A stretch of DNA of 64,000 bases from an uncultured Kiritimatiellota bacterium (GCA_934621385.1 CAKTUI010000002.1:42351-106350); one strand, 5' to 3'. Counted from the stretch's first letter, positions 52,089 through 62,156 are shown. The notes: generated from the sequence alone by a model not told the origin. Numbers and translations are program-made.

Positions 52089-55000
52089 ATGGCGCAGTTC
52101 TACAAGGAGTTCTTCCAGCCCAAGGCCGACTACAGGCCGGTCATGACCAAGGAGGGCATCAATGCAACACCAGATACATGGCTGAACTTTTATCCGCATC
52201 AGACATTTGTCAAAATACTTGAGTCGCTTTTCCAGAAGTTTGAGAATGGCGATCGGTCAGTGTGGATTTATGGTGCCTATGGCACGGGCAAGAGCCATGC
52301 CGCACTTGTCATTCAGAAACTTTTCATGGACGATGAGTCGCGGGTTGACAAGTACTGTGCTGACTTTAAGAAGGAGATTCCGGGTCCGCTTGTCGATGGT
52401 CTCAAGAAGTGGCGCAAGCAGAAGTCGCTCGTGGTCTATCGTACGGGGACGGATCAGGTTCATACGCCTCAGCAGTTGCTCGTGGGCATCGAGCGGGCGA
52501 TTCGTGAGGAGTGTCGAGTCTTGGGGTACAGCGTCCCGAGCCTTTCCGGATATGAAACGCTCCTTGCGCGTATTCAGCGCGACGAGGCGGTGTTTTTCTC
52601 AAATCGGGATGCAATCCAGTCGGAACTTGCGTACTTGACTCCAGACATCAAGACATACGCCCAGTTCAAGGCGCGTTGCGAGAAGGATGACGGTAGATTT
52701 TCCGCGGGCATTCTGCAGGATGCCGAGAGGGTGTTTGAATACGACAACGTCTTCCTGATGCCGGAAGCAGAAAAGGTGGTGGAGTGGATTAAGGAAATTC
52801 GTGAGGCGAATGGACTTGGCAAGGTTGTCTTCCTTTGGGATGAATTTTCCTCTTATATCGATCATGCGAAGGGCGATCTTAAGACATTTGAAAAATTGGC
52901 CGAAGAGAAAGCGCAGCAGTGCGGATTTTATTTCGTGCCCGTCACGCACATGGATCTAAATGCGTTTCTTGCCGTGGGATCCGAGAGCGCGAAGAAGGCG
53001 AATGACCGATATACGCCGTGTCCTCTTCAGATACCGGCCAACCAGGTCTTCAAATTGGGTGCACACGCATTCACTCACCTTCATGAGAATGAGTGGAAAC
53101 TGGAATGCGACAAACTGTGGAGCAATGTCTCCCCGGTTGTGAACTCCTATATGCTCAAGTATTTGCCGTCCAGTGAGGCTGTCGGGGCAGATGACTTCAA
53201 GCAGATTCTCCCATTGCATCCGATGAGTGCCTATCTTTTGCGTCACATGTCGGAGAAGGTTGGCTCAAATGCGCGAAGTTTCTTTGATTACCTTTGCGCG
53301 ACGAGCGGTCAGAGTGAGTTTCAGAAGTTTCTTGAAGAGGGCGGCCCTGCTGTTGCCAATCACCAGTATCTGATGGTCGACTATCTGTGGCGATACTTCA
53401 TGGAGCGGCAGGACTTGGGGCTTGATGAGGCTGTGCGTGACATTGAGGCGGACTTCAACTCCAAGAAGGCCGCACTCCAGCTTGCGGACGGAGGTCCGGA
53501 GGAACGGGTCTACAAGGCGGTGCTTCTCTATTCATTGATGGAGAAGAAGGCGGGACAAGGTGTCCAGGAGTTGCTGTCGCCGACGGTTGAAAATGTCGAG
53601 AAATCGTTTTATGGCGATGGAACGGTCGTGAATGTCAGGGCAATTCTGAAGAGTCTTGAGGAGAAGAATTGCTTCTCAATCGTTTCGGATCGCGTCATGC
53701 CGCTGATTTCGGGGGCGAAGGTTGATCCGTCGAAGTTCCGGGGAGGGTTCACATCTCTTGTGGCGAGCGATATCGGCGCGGACATCAAGAAGCGAGTGGA
53801 TAGTTATGGCGATACGGCACGATACGAGGTTCGTGCCTACCATGGGACGGAGTTCAAGCCGTCCGACGTGAAGAATCGGACGGACTTTGGCGAGGGGACT
53901 CCGAAGGGTGGCAACAAGATTCTCATCAACTGCCTCTTGGCGTGTACGCATGAGGATACGATTTCGATTCCCGAGAAGGCCCGACAGATGGCCAAACACT
54001 TCTCGGGAATGCGAATCATCTTCTTGTATCTCAGCAATGTTTCGTTCTGTGATGAGAACACATCTTTGTGGGAAAACTACATCATGCTTCGGGCACAGGC
54101 TGATGCGGCGACTGACCAGGGTATGCGTGCGGCGTACGAAGGCCGTGCAAAGAAGATGCTTGATCAGTGGAAGGGTAAGGTGCTATCAGGAACGACCGAT
54201 GTCACGATTGTCATCCCGGCGGAGAATCAATCCGATGAGCCGACGGTCGAGCAGGGATTGTCCTGGCTGTCGCTCAAGGCCAAACTCAACGAGCAGAAGC
54301 TTCGTTGGTTCTATCTTAGCCCTGATAAGTTCACATTTGACAATTCACAGCTCTACAAGCCAATGGGGCTGAAGTCGTGGGCGCAGGCTGGTCTGACGGG
54401 GCAGTCTAACATTGGTCCGTGTCGAGGATATGTCCAACGTCTTGCGACTCAAGGCGTGACCTTTGTCGATGATTGGTTTGAGAACAATCCTGACCATCCC
54501 TTTACGAAGCTTCATGAGTTCTGGGAGAAGAAGCGGCAGAATACGATTGGTCAGAATGGTGTCTGCTCGGTTCGTCGTCAGTACAAGGAACTTTTGCGTG
54601 CTCCGTTCGGATTTGAGAAGAATGCCTTCACGGCGTTTGCAATTGGCTTTGCAATGCGCAATTGGCTCACGAAGAACCTTCAGTGGACGGACGACCGAAT
54701 CTCCCAACCGCTTGATGCCGATTCGCTTGCAGGCATCATCGAAGCCGTTGTTTTAGATGACGGTGAGGACAAGATGCGCGATGAGAAAAAAATCTGCCGC
54801 CTGTCGGAGGAGGAGAAGACCTTCACAAAGCAGATCTCCGAAATCTTCTCTCTTGCCGTTGACAAGAGCGCGACGCCGGAAAGCGTACTGGCCAAGATTG
54901 GGGATCGAGTTCGCGCTCTCACGGGGAATGTCCCGCTTTGGGTGTTGCCGCCGTATGTTCGGAAGCAGGCGGCAGAGACGGCAGTGGAAAAAATCTGCCG

Positions 55001-56279
55001 CGTGGTGGAGTCCCTGTGTGAGGTCATACCGATGTCGTCGAAATCCAAGGACACCTCGAAGACGGAGCGGGTCAAGGCGATTGGTGGGCTGCTGCTGAAG
55101 AATGAGGGCCTTGCCGCGGCAATTCAGAAGTACATGACACCAGAGGTCTTCACAAATGCCTTTGATTTGTATCTCAGCATGAAGGCTCCAGATCTGCCGC
55201 AGGCGGCGGCAAGGGCCGGAGACCTTGGGTGCGAATATCGGAAGACGATTGTGGCGCGCTTCTCAATGGATGCCAGTTGGCTTTGGAACGAGGTCGATGT
55301 GTCTGGTGTCCTGAGAGATGTTGAGAATCAGTATCGGTTTATCTTGGCGATGCAGGAATTGTTTGCGGTCGGCAGTTGGATGAACTTTGAGTCTGCCCAG
55401 ACGAAACTCAAGAAGGCGATGACTGAATTCAATAAAGTCTCGTTGGATATTCTTGCTGCGGCCTATCCGTTCATTGATGAACTGCGGACTCAGGTTAAGG
55501 ACAACAAGATTCAGGGAGAGGCGCTTGAGAAACTCTGCATGACGGTTTCGGCACAGAAGGAGGAGATTTATGCATTGTTCCGTGCTCCAGAAAGGAAGGC
55601 GTCGATTGAGATTCTGGTCAAGAACCTTGGTGAAGGGGTTGCCGATATCTCGCCAGAAGAGTGGTGTCAGATTTTGGATGAACGCCAGGGCGGTGCAGAA
55701 CTGACAGAATCCGATTTCAGGGATGCGTTGGTTACACAAATTAGAGCTTTTCGTGAGCGGTCCGAGGGCCGCAAGTTGATGCAACTTTGGAAGGAACTGA
55801 CTGGTTCTAATGATCCGGACATCTGGAGTGCGGCGCATGGGCTTCCTGCGGATGTTCTGTTCGCCAATCTATTTGAGGCACGGAAGATTCTTGATACGAT
55901 TCGGGGTCTCTCGGATGCGTCAGTCGATAAAATCAAGGAGGCATACAGGATTCTCAAAAATGTGGAACTGCTCAATGAGACGCAGCAGGATTCAATTTTC
56001 CTTGCGCGTAATCTTCCGAAACGGTACGCGAAGTTAAGCATAAAGGCATCTGATTTGGCTGGGTATTTTGCTACTCACCTTAGCGCGATGCCCAATACCT
56101 GGAGGAGTAATCCCATGCGAGAGGATGTTGTGATGGACTTCGTCAAGGGTAATTATAATACAACCTTTCGTCCCGAGATTGAGTCCAAGATTAAAAAGAT
56201 GTCGGCTGATGATGCGAAGGAGGAGCTTTTGAGATTGATTGCGTCAGTCCCGGATGCGGGTATTGCGCTTATGGGTTAA
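52089..56279 (+). CDS. brxC: BrxC/PglY-like ATPase of BREX type 4
   Basis: 1396 residues. The N-terminal P-loop domain has Walker A GAYGTGKSH (62-70) after FYPHQTFVKILESLFQKF, and Walker B KVVFLWDEFSSYI near 245-255. A long helical remainder follows with no membrane segments. Size and position between BrxP and PglZ fit the BrxC/PglY subunit, a large AAA+ NTPase common to all BREX types. AAGGAG lies 8 bases before the ATG; the gap to brxP is 11 bases. Its biochemical role is not settled. Confidence 0.85.
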   Translation: MAQFYKEFFQPKADYRPVMTKEGINATPDTWLNFYPHQTFVKILESLFQKFENGDRSVWIYGAYGTGKSHAALVIQKLFMDDESRVDKYCADFKKEIPGPLVDGLKKWRKQKSLVVYRTGTDQVHTPQQLLVGIERAIREECRVLGYSVPSLSGYETLLARIQRDEAVFFSNRDAIQSELAYLTPDIKTYAQFKARCEKDDGRFSAGILQDAERVFEYDNVFLMPEAEKVVEWIKEIREANGLGKVVFLWDEFSSYIDHAKGDLKTFEKLAEEKAQQCGFYFVPVTHMDLNAFLAVGSESAKKANDRYTPCPLQIPANQVFKLGAHAFTHLHENEWKLECDKLWSNVSPVVNSYMLKYLPSSEAVGADDFKQILPLHPMSAYLLRHMSEKVGSNARSFFDYLCATSGQSEFQKFLEEGGPAVANHQYLMVDYLWRYFMERQDLGLDEAVRDIEADFNSKKAALQLADGGPEERVYKAVLLYSLMEKKAGQGVQELLSPTVENVEKSFYGDGTVVNVRAILKSLEEKNCFSIVSDRVMPLISGAKVDPSKFRGGFTSLVASDIGADIKKRVDSYGDTARYEVRAYHGTEFKPSDVKNRTDFGEGTPKGGNKILINCLLACTHEDTISIPEKARQMAKHFSGMRIIFLYLSNVSFCDENTSLWENYIMLRAQADAATDQGMRAAYEGRAKKMLDQWKGKVLSGTTDVTIVIPAENQSDEPTVEQGLSWLSLKAKLNEQKLRWFYLSPDKFTFDNSQLYKPMGLKSWAQAGLTGQSNIGPCRGYVQRLATQGVTFVDDWFENNPDHPFTKLHEFWEKKRQNTIGQNGVCSVRRQYKELLRAPFGFEKNAFTAFAIGFAMRNWLTKNLQWTDDRISQPLDADSLAGIIEAVVLDDGEDKMRDEKKICRLSEEEKTFTKQISEIFSLAVDKSATPESVLAKIGDRVRALTGNVPLWVLPPYVRKQAAETAVEKICRVVESLCEVIPMSSKSKDTSKTERVKAIGGLLLKNEGLAAAIQKYMTPEVFTNAFDLYLSMKAPDLPQAAARAGDLGCEYRKTIVARFSMDASWLWNEVDVSGVLRDVENQYRFILAMQELFAVGSWMNFESAQTKLKKAMTEFNKVSLDILAAAYPFIDELRTQVKDNKIQGEALEKLCMTVSAQKEEIYALFRAPERKASIEILVKNLGEGVADISPEEWCQILDERQGGAELTESDFRDALVTQIRAFRERSEGRKLMQLWKELTGSNDPDIWSAAHGLPADVLFANLFEARKILDTIRGLSDASVDKIKEAYRILKNVELLNETQQDSIFLARNLPKRYAKLSIKASDLAGYFATHLSAMPNTWRSNPMREDVVMDFVKGNYNTTFRPEIESKIKKMSADDAKEELLRLIASVPDAGIALMG

Positions 56280-56290
56280 GGAATCTTCGT

Positions 56291-58402
56291 ATGACCGGTA
56301 ACGAATTCTGCAGTCGAATCAGAAACAGCGAAAGTAAATTCATGTCGCGTGTGCTGGTTATTCCGGCACATTGCGACTTCAGTGCGGTTTGCTCAAGTTA
56401 TGGTAATTCGTTTTCGGTTGTTGCCATAAGTCGGTTCGTGAGATCGGACGGATTTATTCCGATGGCAGAACGAGTCTTCGAGGAACTTGAGAGTAAGCGA
56501 CAAGAGTTAAAGGCCCAGGGCAAGCAGATGATCGTCGTTGGTCTAGATGGATATCTCTCAATCCTTGACCGGGCTGTGGTGCGTGATGCTTTTAATCTGA
56601 TTGCGGGTTATCTGAAGGGGATGGGGCATGATACCGTTATCTTCGTCTTTCGTCAGAAATGGGCGGAGATGGCGGAGACATTTACACATCCGAGCATTAT
56701 CAGTAATTCGCTCTGCTGTACGGTCGGTACAGAAGCCGAACCTGCTGTTTCGGGGAATCGGTATATCCTTGTAAACAAAACCTTTTCGAGAAGGTTGCCT
56801 AAATGCCATTCAGACTGGGCAACCTACCTGAAGACATTGGAGCAGTGGGCACCACAGTCCAATGAGGATGTCTGCATTTCCGTTGAGTTTAATGGTGCAC
56901 ATAAGTTCCCAGGATTGTCACGAGACGTGCGACAGTTTTGTACCTTGAAGGAATTTCTCTTTGAACGTTGCGAATTCACGGCAGATCTCACGGATGATGC
57001 TTTCAGGTGGATTGAGGAGAATACATCAGGGACGGAGATTGTCAAAGAACTTATGACGCACTTCTTTCCGAACGGTGTCCGCTCGATTTGTGAAGTCGCA
57101 CTCTCGCGTCACGAGGAGATTTGTAGAATTGACGAGCGCGAGGTTTTTCAGCAGGTGCTGAGGACAATCGCGCCGATTGGGAGTTTTCTTGCGGATGTGT
57201 TGGCGCGTGTCGCGAAGCATCCTGATCGGTTCTTAGAGTTCTACATTAATGTTGCTGATGAAGTCCTAAATTCTGTGCGAGCCAGTGAGCTGGCGGAGGA
57301 GCGCAATGCGGCGGTTAGGCGGCGTGGAATTGGGTCGACGGGGGTCGAATCATTTGTGGACGAACTTATTAGGCGGACGAAGGATTGGCCGGCGGCAAAA
57401 ATGGTGCCGTGGCTTCAACTTGGGCTTGAAGCCGAGGAAGCCGAATGGATTCGTAGAGCTGTTGCCGGCAAGGAGGAAGAGCGTGGGCTCGCGTGTAAAC
57501 AGAGTAAGTTGTTGACGGCCTATCGCTTGGCGGACGGGTTTGATAAGTATCCTGAACTCGCAGAATACATGGCCGATTATCGTGAGCAGAAATGCGCAGA
57601 CAAGGTCTCGGATGAGTTTGTGGCGAAGGCGTTTAAGTCGTCCATCCCCGATAAGATTGATTCGCGGCGGGCGCGTCTTTCTGAATTCAAGACGGATCCT
57701 GAAACGGTGCTTCTTGTCGTTGATGCTCTTGGTGCCGAGTATATTCCATTTCTGATTGCTCGGTGTAGGGCGCATCGTTTTGATCCAAAGGTTATAGATT
57801 GTGTGTGCGTCAATCTGCCCACTTCAACACCGTACAATTCCGTGGACGAGGAATGGGGTGTGGCCTCCAGTTGTCGTAAGTACAATGGATTCGACAGTTT
57901 GTTGCACAAGTCCTTTGGGGATCATGTGAAGGCTTTGACGGCGGAACTTTGTGAACTTGATATTCAGGTAATGGGGGAGGTTGAGGGCCTGTTGAACACT
58001 TATCGGCGCGTTGTTCTTACCGCAGATCATGGAGCGACTCGGCTTGCGGTTATTGCGCGGCGTGATGGACAGTCGCGGGACATTAAGGAATTCGAAAGCC
58101 GGCTTACCGTGCTTGATTGGCGTTATGCTGAGCGCAATCGTGTGGAGTATTTCAATTCCGACTTGGTGGCCGAATCAATTGGAAATAATTTTGTAATGGT
58201 TAGGGGGTACAACCGTTTCTCAAGGTCGGGTGCTCCAGGATTTGAAATGCATGGTGGAGCAACGATTGAAGAGCAGGTTGTGCCATTCTTAGTGATTGAG
58301 AGGGCGACTGTTCTCACTCACGCTGAACAGAATGTAACTACGGCAGCCTTGACACCTGATGCGACAGAGCAAATGAGTGAGAAAGCTGATTTTGATATCT
58401 AA
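56291..58402 (+). CDS. pglZ: PglZ-domain protein of BREX type 4
   Basis: 703 residues. The C-terminal half is an alkaline-phosphatase-superfamily PglZ domain: VLLVVDALGAEYIPFLIARC (about 472-491) with the metal-binding Asp, NLPTSTPYNSVDEEW, and VVLTADHGATRLAVIA (about 572-587) with the Asp-His metal ligands. MHGGATIEEQVVPFLVIER closes the domain as in other PglZ proteins. The N-terminal half is helical and unassigned. PglZ is the defining gene of BREX. AAGGAA lies before the ATG. Confidence 0.92.
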   Translation: MTGNEFCSRIRNSESKFMSRVLVIPAHCDFSAVCSSYGNSFSVVAISRFVRSDGFIPMAERVFEELESKRQELKAQGKQMIVVGLDGYLSILDRAVVRDAFNLIAGYLKGMGHDTVIFVFRQKWAEMAETFTHPSIISNSLCCTVGTEAEPAVSGNRYILVNKTFSRRLPKCHSDWATYLKTLEQWAPQSNEDVCISVEFNGAHKFPGLSRDVRQFCTLKEFLFERCEFTADLTDDAFRWIEENTSGTEIVKELMTHFFPNGVRSICEVALSRHEEICRIDEREVFQQVLRTIAPIGSFLADVLARVAKHPDRFLEFYINVADEVLNSVRASELAEERNAAVRRRGIGSTGVESFVDELIRRTKDWPAAKMVPWLQLGLEAEEAEWIRRAVAGKEEERGLACKQSKLLTAYRLADGFDKYPELAEYMADYREQKCADKVSDEFVAKAFKSSIPDKIDSRRARLSEFKTDPETVLLVVDALGAEYIPFLIARCRAHRFDPKVIDCVCVNLPTSTPYNSVDEEWGVASSCRKYNGFDSLLHKSFGDHVKALTAELCELDIQVMGEVEGLLNTYRRVVLTADHGATRLAVIARRDGQSRDIKEFESRLTVLDWRYAERNRVEYFNSDLVAESIGNNFVMVRGYNRFSRSGAPGFEMHGGATIEEQVVPFLVIERATVLTHAEQNVTTAALTPDATEQMSEKADFDI

Positions 58403-58411
58403 GGAGAAAGA

Positions 58412-59905
58412 ATGAATACGGACAAGCTTCGCAACGTATTTCCACAGACGACAGTGTTTAAGGATCAAGGACTGATTTCGACCTTCAAGGCCGCTAATAT
58501 TCCTGCGTTCTTGCGTGATTGGATTTTGAAACGCAAGGCGGATGCCAATGGGCGTATTGGCAATCCGGATGAGCTGCGACAATATGTCGGCAAAATTATT
58601 CCTCAGAAGGGGCAGAAGCTTGAGATTGTTGATGAAGCGCGGCAGGGCGGCAGCACGCGGAAATTCTTGGCAAACATTCGTGTCCAACTTAATATCGCGT
58701 TGAACAAGCACACCTTTGAAATTTCGGATCTCGACATTCGTCATAAGGAGACGATTATTGAAGATTATGTCTGGGAGCGTATCAAGGAGGATGTCACGAA
58801 GACGGCTGGAGGGTGGGGCCTGATTCAACTGGGATATTTGCCCCCTGACGAGTCTCGTCCAAAAGGACAAAGAAATGGTTATCTTACTCTTTTGGACTAT
58901 AAGAATTTCTGCCCATATACGGTGAATCTTGATGCGTTTCGGCTGGCGCGTGAGCAGTTTTCTGTTGAGGAGTGGATGGATGTCCTTCTTGGGGCGATTG
59001 ACTACAATCCAGATGGATATGAGGATTGGGTGCAGAAACATACGATGCTGACGCGCCTGCTCCCATTTATAGAGCCTCGCATTAATTTGGTCGAGTTGGC
59101 TCCGAAGGGAACGGGCAAGTCTTACCTCTTTGGACGCATTGGTAAATATGGTTGGTTGGTGAGTGGGGGGACATTGAGTCGGGCAAAGATGTTCTATGAT
59201 GTGTCGAAACGACAGCCGGGCCTTGTCGCACAGAACGAGTTTGTGGCGCTTGATGAGATTCAGTCAATTCAGTTCCCAGACTCAAGCGAGATGCAGGGTG
59301 CGCTCAAGGCCTACATGGAGGCTGGGGAGGCGACATTTGGTGATGTGAAGGTTACGGGCACTGCGGGCATCATTCTGCTGGGTAATATCCCTGCAGATGA
59401 TATGCACGAGCAGGTGGATATGTTTCGTACACTTCCGGAGGTGTTCCATGAATCAGCTCTTCTCGACCGCTTCCATGGTTTCATTAAGGGGCGAAATATC
59501 CCTCGTATGAACGAGAGTTTGAAGATCAATTCCTGGGCATTGAATACGGAGTACTTCTCCGAAATTATGCACTTGATGCGTAGCCCATCCGAATGTTTGA
59601 TGTATCGTAGTGTGGTCGAGGAACTGATAGACTACTCGACGAGTGCCGATACACGTGATACGGAGGCGGTTCTTCGTATCTGCACCGCTTATCTTAAATT
59701 GTTCTTCCCCCATGTGACCAGTGCAGACAAGGTTGATGTTAGGGAGTTCTCCCTCTACTGCTTGCGGCCGGCGATTGAGATGCGGACGGTCATTCGGCAG
59801 CAACTTCAGATTATTGACCCGAAGGAATACGGCAAGAAGAATATGGCGGTTTACAGCATCAAGGCCCAATACCTGAAAGCGGGAGGTGCTAATGGCGAGG
59901 ATTAA
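58412..59905 (+). CDS. brxL: BrxL-like AAA+ protein
   Basis: 497 residues. The N-terminal region (VFPQTTVFKDQGLISTFKAA) and the AAA+ core, with Walker A PKGTGKS (231-237) and Walker B FVALDEIQ (277-284), match BrxL, a Lon-related ATPase that forms DNA-binding barrels. It is shorter than type I BrxL (roughly 670-690 residues), and no Lon-like Ser/Lys protease part is evident, so the C-terminal domain seems absent. AAGGAGA lies before the ATG. Confidence 0.88.
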   Translation: MNTDKLRNVFPQTTVFKDQGLISTFKAANIPAFLRDWILKRKADANGRIGNPDELRQYVGKIIPQKGQKLEIVDEARQGGSTRKFLANIRVQLNIALNKHTFEISDLDIRHKETIIEDYVWERIKEDVTKTAGGWGLIQLGYLPPDESRPKGQRNGYLTLLDYKNFCPYTVNLDAFRLAREQFSVEEWMDVLLGAIDYNPDGYEDWVQKHTMLTRLLPFIEPRINLVELAPKGTGKSYLFGRIGKYGWLVSGGTLSRAKMFYDVSKRQPGLVAQNEFVALDEIQSIQFPDSSEMQGALKAYMEAGEATFGDVKVTGTAGIILLGNIPADDMHEQVDMFRTLPEVFHESALLDRFHGFIKGRNIPRMNESLKINSWALNTEYFSEIMHLMRSPSECLMYRSVVEELIDYSTSADTRDTEAVLRICTAYLKLFFPHVTSADKVDVREFSLYCLRPAIEMRTVIRQQLQIIDPKEYGKKNMAVYSIKAQYLKAGGANGED

Positions 59906-60098
59906 GGAGTGCCAGTATTGCCATGCACAACTCTCACACGATGAGATTGGATTGAATAAAAAACTCTTTGAGTCGGACGCGAAGAGGGGTGAGTTCTTGT
60001 GCATGACATGTATGGCGGAGGTGTTGGAGGCGACCGTTGAAGGGTTGAAGGAGAAGATTGAGGAGTTTAAGTCACAAGGATGTCGATTGTTTGGATAG
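59892..60098 (+). CDS. small zinc-ribbon protein in the BREX operon
   Basis: 68 residues from an ATG 14 bases inside the end of brxL, with GGGAGG 5 bases upstream. Cys pairs CQYC (7-10) and CMTC (37-40) would bind one zinc ion. A C-terminal helix (EVLEATVEGLKEKIEEFKSQ) follows. No named family is recognised. Tight overlap suggests it works with BrxL or as a regulator. Confidence 0.75.
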   Translation: MARIKECQYCHAQLSHDEIGLNKKLFESDAKRGEFLCMTCMAEVLEATVEGLKEKIEEFKSQGCRLFG

Positions 60099-60107
60099 TT
60101 TGTTTCG

Positions 60108-60185
60108 ATGGTAAAAGAAATTCTCGAAGAAGCGGTTAGACTTGGATTCCCAAATAGACTGAAGCCCGCATTGAGTTATCACTGA
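60108..60185 (+). CDS. possible 25-aa peptide or remnant before the cysteine desulfurase
   Basis: ATG GTA AAA ... CAC TGA encodes MVKEILEEAVRLGFPNRLKP followed by ALSYH. It has an amphipathic helix and sits neatly in the 98-base gap, ending 11 bases before the next start. There is no clear Shine-Dalgarno. It could be a genuine small gene, a remnant or chance. Confidence 0.25.
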   Translation: MVKEILEEAVRLGFPNRLKPALSYH

Positions 60186-60196
60186 GAGGATTTCAA

Positions 60197-61324
60197 ATGG
60201 GTAAGATTTCCGTTTATGCCGATCATGCTGCAACGACACGGCTTTGCGATGCTGCTTGGACGGCGATGATGCCATTCCTGCGCGAAGAGTTTGGCAACCC
60301 CAGCAGTTTGCACGCGTGGGCCAAAGTGCCGCGCCAGGCTATTTCGGATGCGCGTGCGACGATTGCCGCTTGTATCCATGCCGCGCCCGATGAAATTATC
60401 TTCACCAGTGGAGGGACGGAGTCCGATAATTGGGCTGTCAAGGGGACGACGGGCGGTTTAATGGCTTCCTCCTACGAACACCATGCCGTTTTGAACGCTA
60501 CGGCCAGCGAGGCTGATCATGGGCGAGATGTCGTGTATGTGAGGCCATCGGAAAATGGGTGTGTCATGCCGCAAGCGTTGTCAAGGCGGTGGCGAGAAGG
60601 AATTAGGTTGGTTTCGGTTATGACGGCCAACAATGAGTTGGGGACAATCAATCCGATTAAACTATTGGCGGAAACTGCGCACAAACGCGGTGCATTGTTT
60701 CACACGGATGCGGTTCAGGCGGTTGGGCACATTCCGATTGATGTGCGAGAGATGGATGTAGACTTCCTTTCAGCGAGTGCACACAAATTTAATGGTCCGA
60801 AGGGTGTCGGATTTCTGTACATCCGCAGAGGGATTAAATTGCCATCCCTGATGAATGGGGGACAACAGGAGATGGGCCGGCGAGCGGGGACGGAAAATGT
60901 TGCATCAATCGTCGGCATGGCAACGGCTCTGCGGTATAACTGCGAAAATATGGCAAGGAATACAGTCCATCTGAATAGGCTTGCTGAAAGATTTTGCAAA
61001 GGGATGAGGTCGTTCTTTCCCAATGTGGTCTATCTTGGTGGAACGGACGCAAAACGATTGCCGGGGTTTGTGAGTGTTGCGTTTCCGGGCAATTCGGCTG
61101 AGGGAGTGATGCATATTCTGGATATGAAGGGTATCGCGGTTTCGACGGGTGCCGCCTGTGACTCGAAGAATACGCAGGTATCTCATGTTCTCAAGGCGAT
61201 TAGGGTGCCGAAGGCGATTGCCGAGTCCACGATCCGCATTACATTTGGCCCCGAGAATACGCAACGGGATGTGGATGCGATACTGGATGCGTTAGGAATC
61301 ATCTTGCGCCGTCAAGCGCGATGA
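60197..61324 (+). CDS. cysteine desulfurase (IscS/NifS/DndA-like)
   Basis: 375 residues. The PLP enzyme motifs are complete: YADHAATTRLCDAAW, IIFTSGGTESDNWAVKG, HTDAVQAVGHIPID, PLP-lysine in SASAHKFNGPKGVGFLYIRR (near 196) and the persulfide Cys in STGAACDSKN (near 322). It takes sulfur from cysteine as an enzyme-bound persulfide. No iscU or tRNA thiolation gene lies nearby, while brxP (DndC-like) does, so it may feed sulfur to the BREX-like system as DndA does in phosphorothioation. GAGAGG lies 8 bases before the ATG. Confidence 0.93.
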   Translation: MGKISVYADHAATTRLCDAAWTAMMPFLREEFGNPSSLHAWAKVPRQAISDARATIAACIHAAPDEIIFTSGGTESDNWAVKGTTGGLMASSYEHHAVLNATASEADHGRDVVYVRPSENGCVMPQALSRRWREGIRLVSVMTANNELGTINPIKLLAETAHKRGALFHTDAVQAVGHIPIDVREMDVDFLSASAHKFNGPKGVGFLYIRRGIKLPSLMNGGQQEMGRRAGTENVASIVGMATALRYNCENMARNTVHLNRLAERFCKGMRSFFPNVVYLGGTDAKRLPGFVSVAFPGNSAEGVMHILDMKGIAVSTGAACDSKNTQVSHVLKAIRVPKAIAESTIRITFGPENTQRDVDAILDALGIILRRQAR

Positions 61325-61506
61325 GGTGGTGGATGGATGCCGCGTATTTTTGCGTTGGCAGGTGATTCGGAGGGCGTGACTCACCCTTCTCTGACGATTC
61401 ATCTTGTCCTTCTTTCCTGACATGGTTTGTTCTACTTTTGCTACCCCATTAGATTTTGAAATCCCCCCAATCTTCCACGGCCGCGCAAGTTCCTGGCAAT
61501 CGGTTT

Positions 61507-61515
61507 TGGTATAAT
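61507..61515 (+). promoter_or_regulatory. extended -10 promoter of the pRiA4b ORF3-like gene
   Basis: GGTTTTGGTATAAT with -10 TATAAT at 61510-61515, 33 bases before the start. Confidence 0.65.
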
Positions 61516-61547
61516 GTTGTAAACATCAATAAACGAAGGGACGACTT

Positions 61548-62156
61548 ATGGACAAGGATTTGCTGTTGAAGTTAAGGCTTGATTACAAGGGCACCGATTA
61601 CTCTCGGACGGTTGTCGTTCAGAAAGGATTCACCCTTGCCTTTCTGCATGAGGTGATTCAGGTGTCGTTTGGTTGGTTGAACTACCATCTCTACAACTTC
61701 GAGGATGCGAAGGGCGTGGTATACGAGTCGGATGCTGAGGCGTTTGACGTCCCCCTCGGCAAGGGGCAGCGGCGCCTGCTTGCCCCCGAGGTCGCCATTG
61801 GGGATGTCTTTAGGAAGGTGGGCGACACGCTCGGCTACATGTATGACTTCGGTGATGGCAATGAGATTGAGATTACGAACCTGGGTGCGGTTTCGGGCTT
61901 TGGCGTTTCTGATTTCGCGTCCGTCGGCCCCGATCTCGTCGAGGATGCCGGTGGCTTTGGCTTCACGCCCGGCATCGTGAAGCTCCTGTCGAGGAAGGGC
62001 AAGAAGTCCGCCAAGGCTCAGGACTGCGAGGAGTGGCTGTCCAATGCGTTCGGGAAGACTGCGGCCGCCGTGCTGCGCGAACCGTCCGCCGACGAGATTC
62101 ACGCCCGCGTCTGGCACCTCCACGAGCTCGTCTACACGGCAGTCCCCTTCAGGTGA
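61548..62156 (+). CDS. plasmid pRiA4b ORF-3-like protein
   Basis: 202 residues. LRLDYKGTDYSRTVVVQKGF, then LHEVIQVSFGWLNYHLYNFE and LGYMYDFGDGNEIEITNL, is the characteristic pattern of the pRiA4b ORF-3 family (pairs of W/H and YDFGD). The family is widespread on plasmids and chromosomes, and its function is unknown. GAAGGG lies before the ATG. Confidence 0.9.
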   Translation: MDKDLLLKLRLDYKGTDYSRTVVVQKGFTLAFLHEVIQVSFGWLNYHLYNFEDAKGVVYESDAEAFDVPLGKGQRRLLAPEVAIGDVFRKVGDTLGYMYDFGDGNEIEITNLGAVSGFGVSDFASVGPDLVEDAGGFGFTPGIVKLLSRKGKKSAKAQDCEEWLSNAFGKTAAAVLREPSADEIHARVWHLHELVYTAVPFR

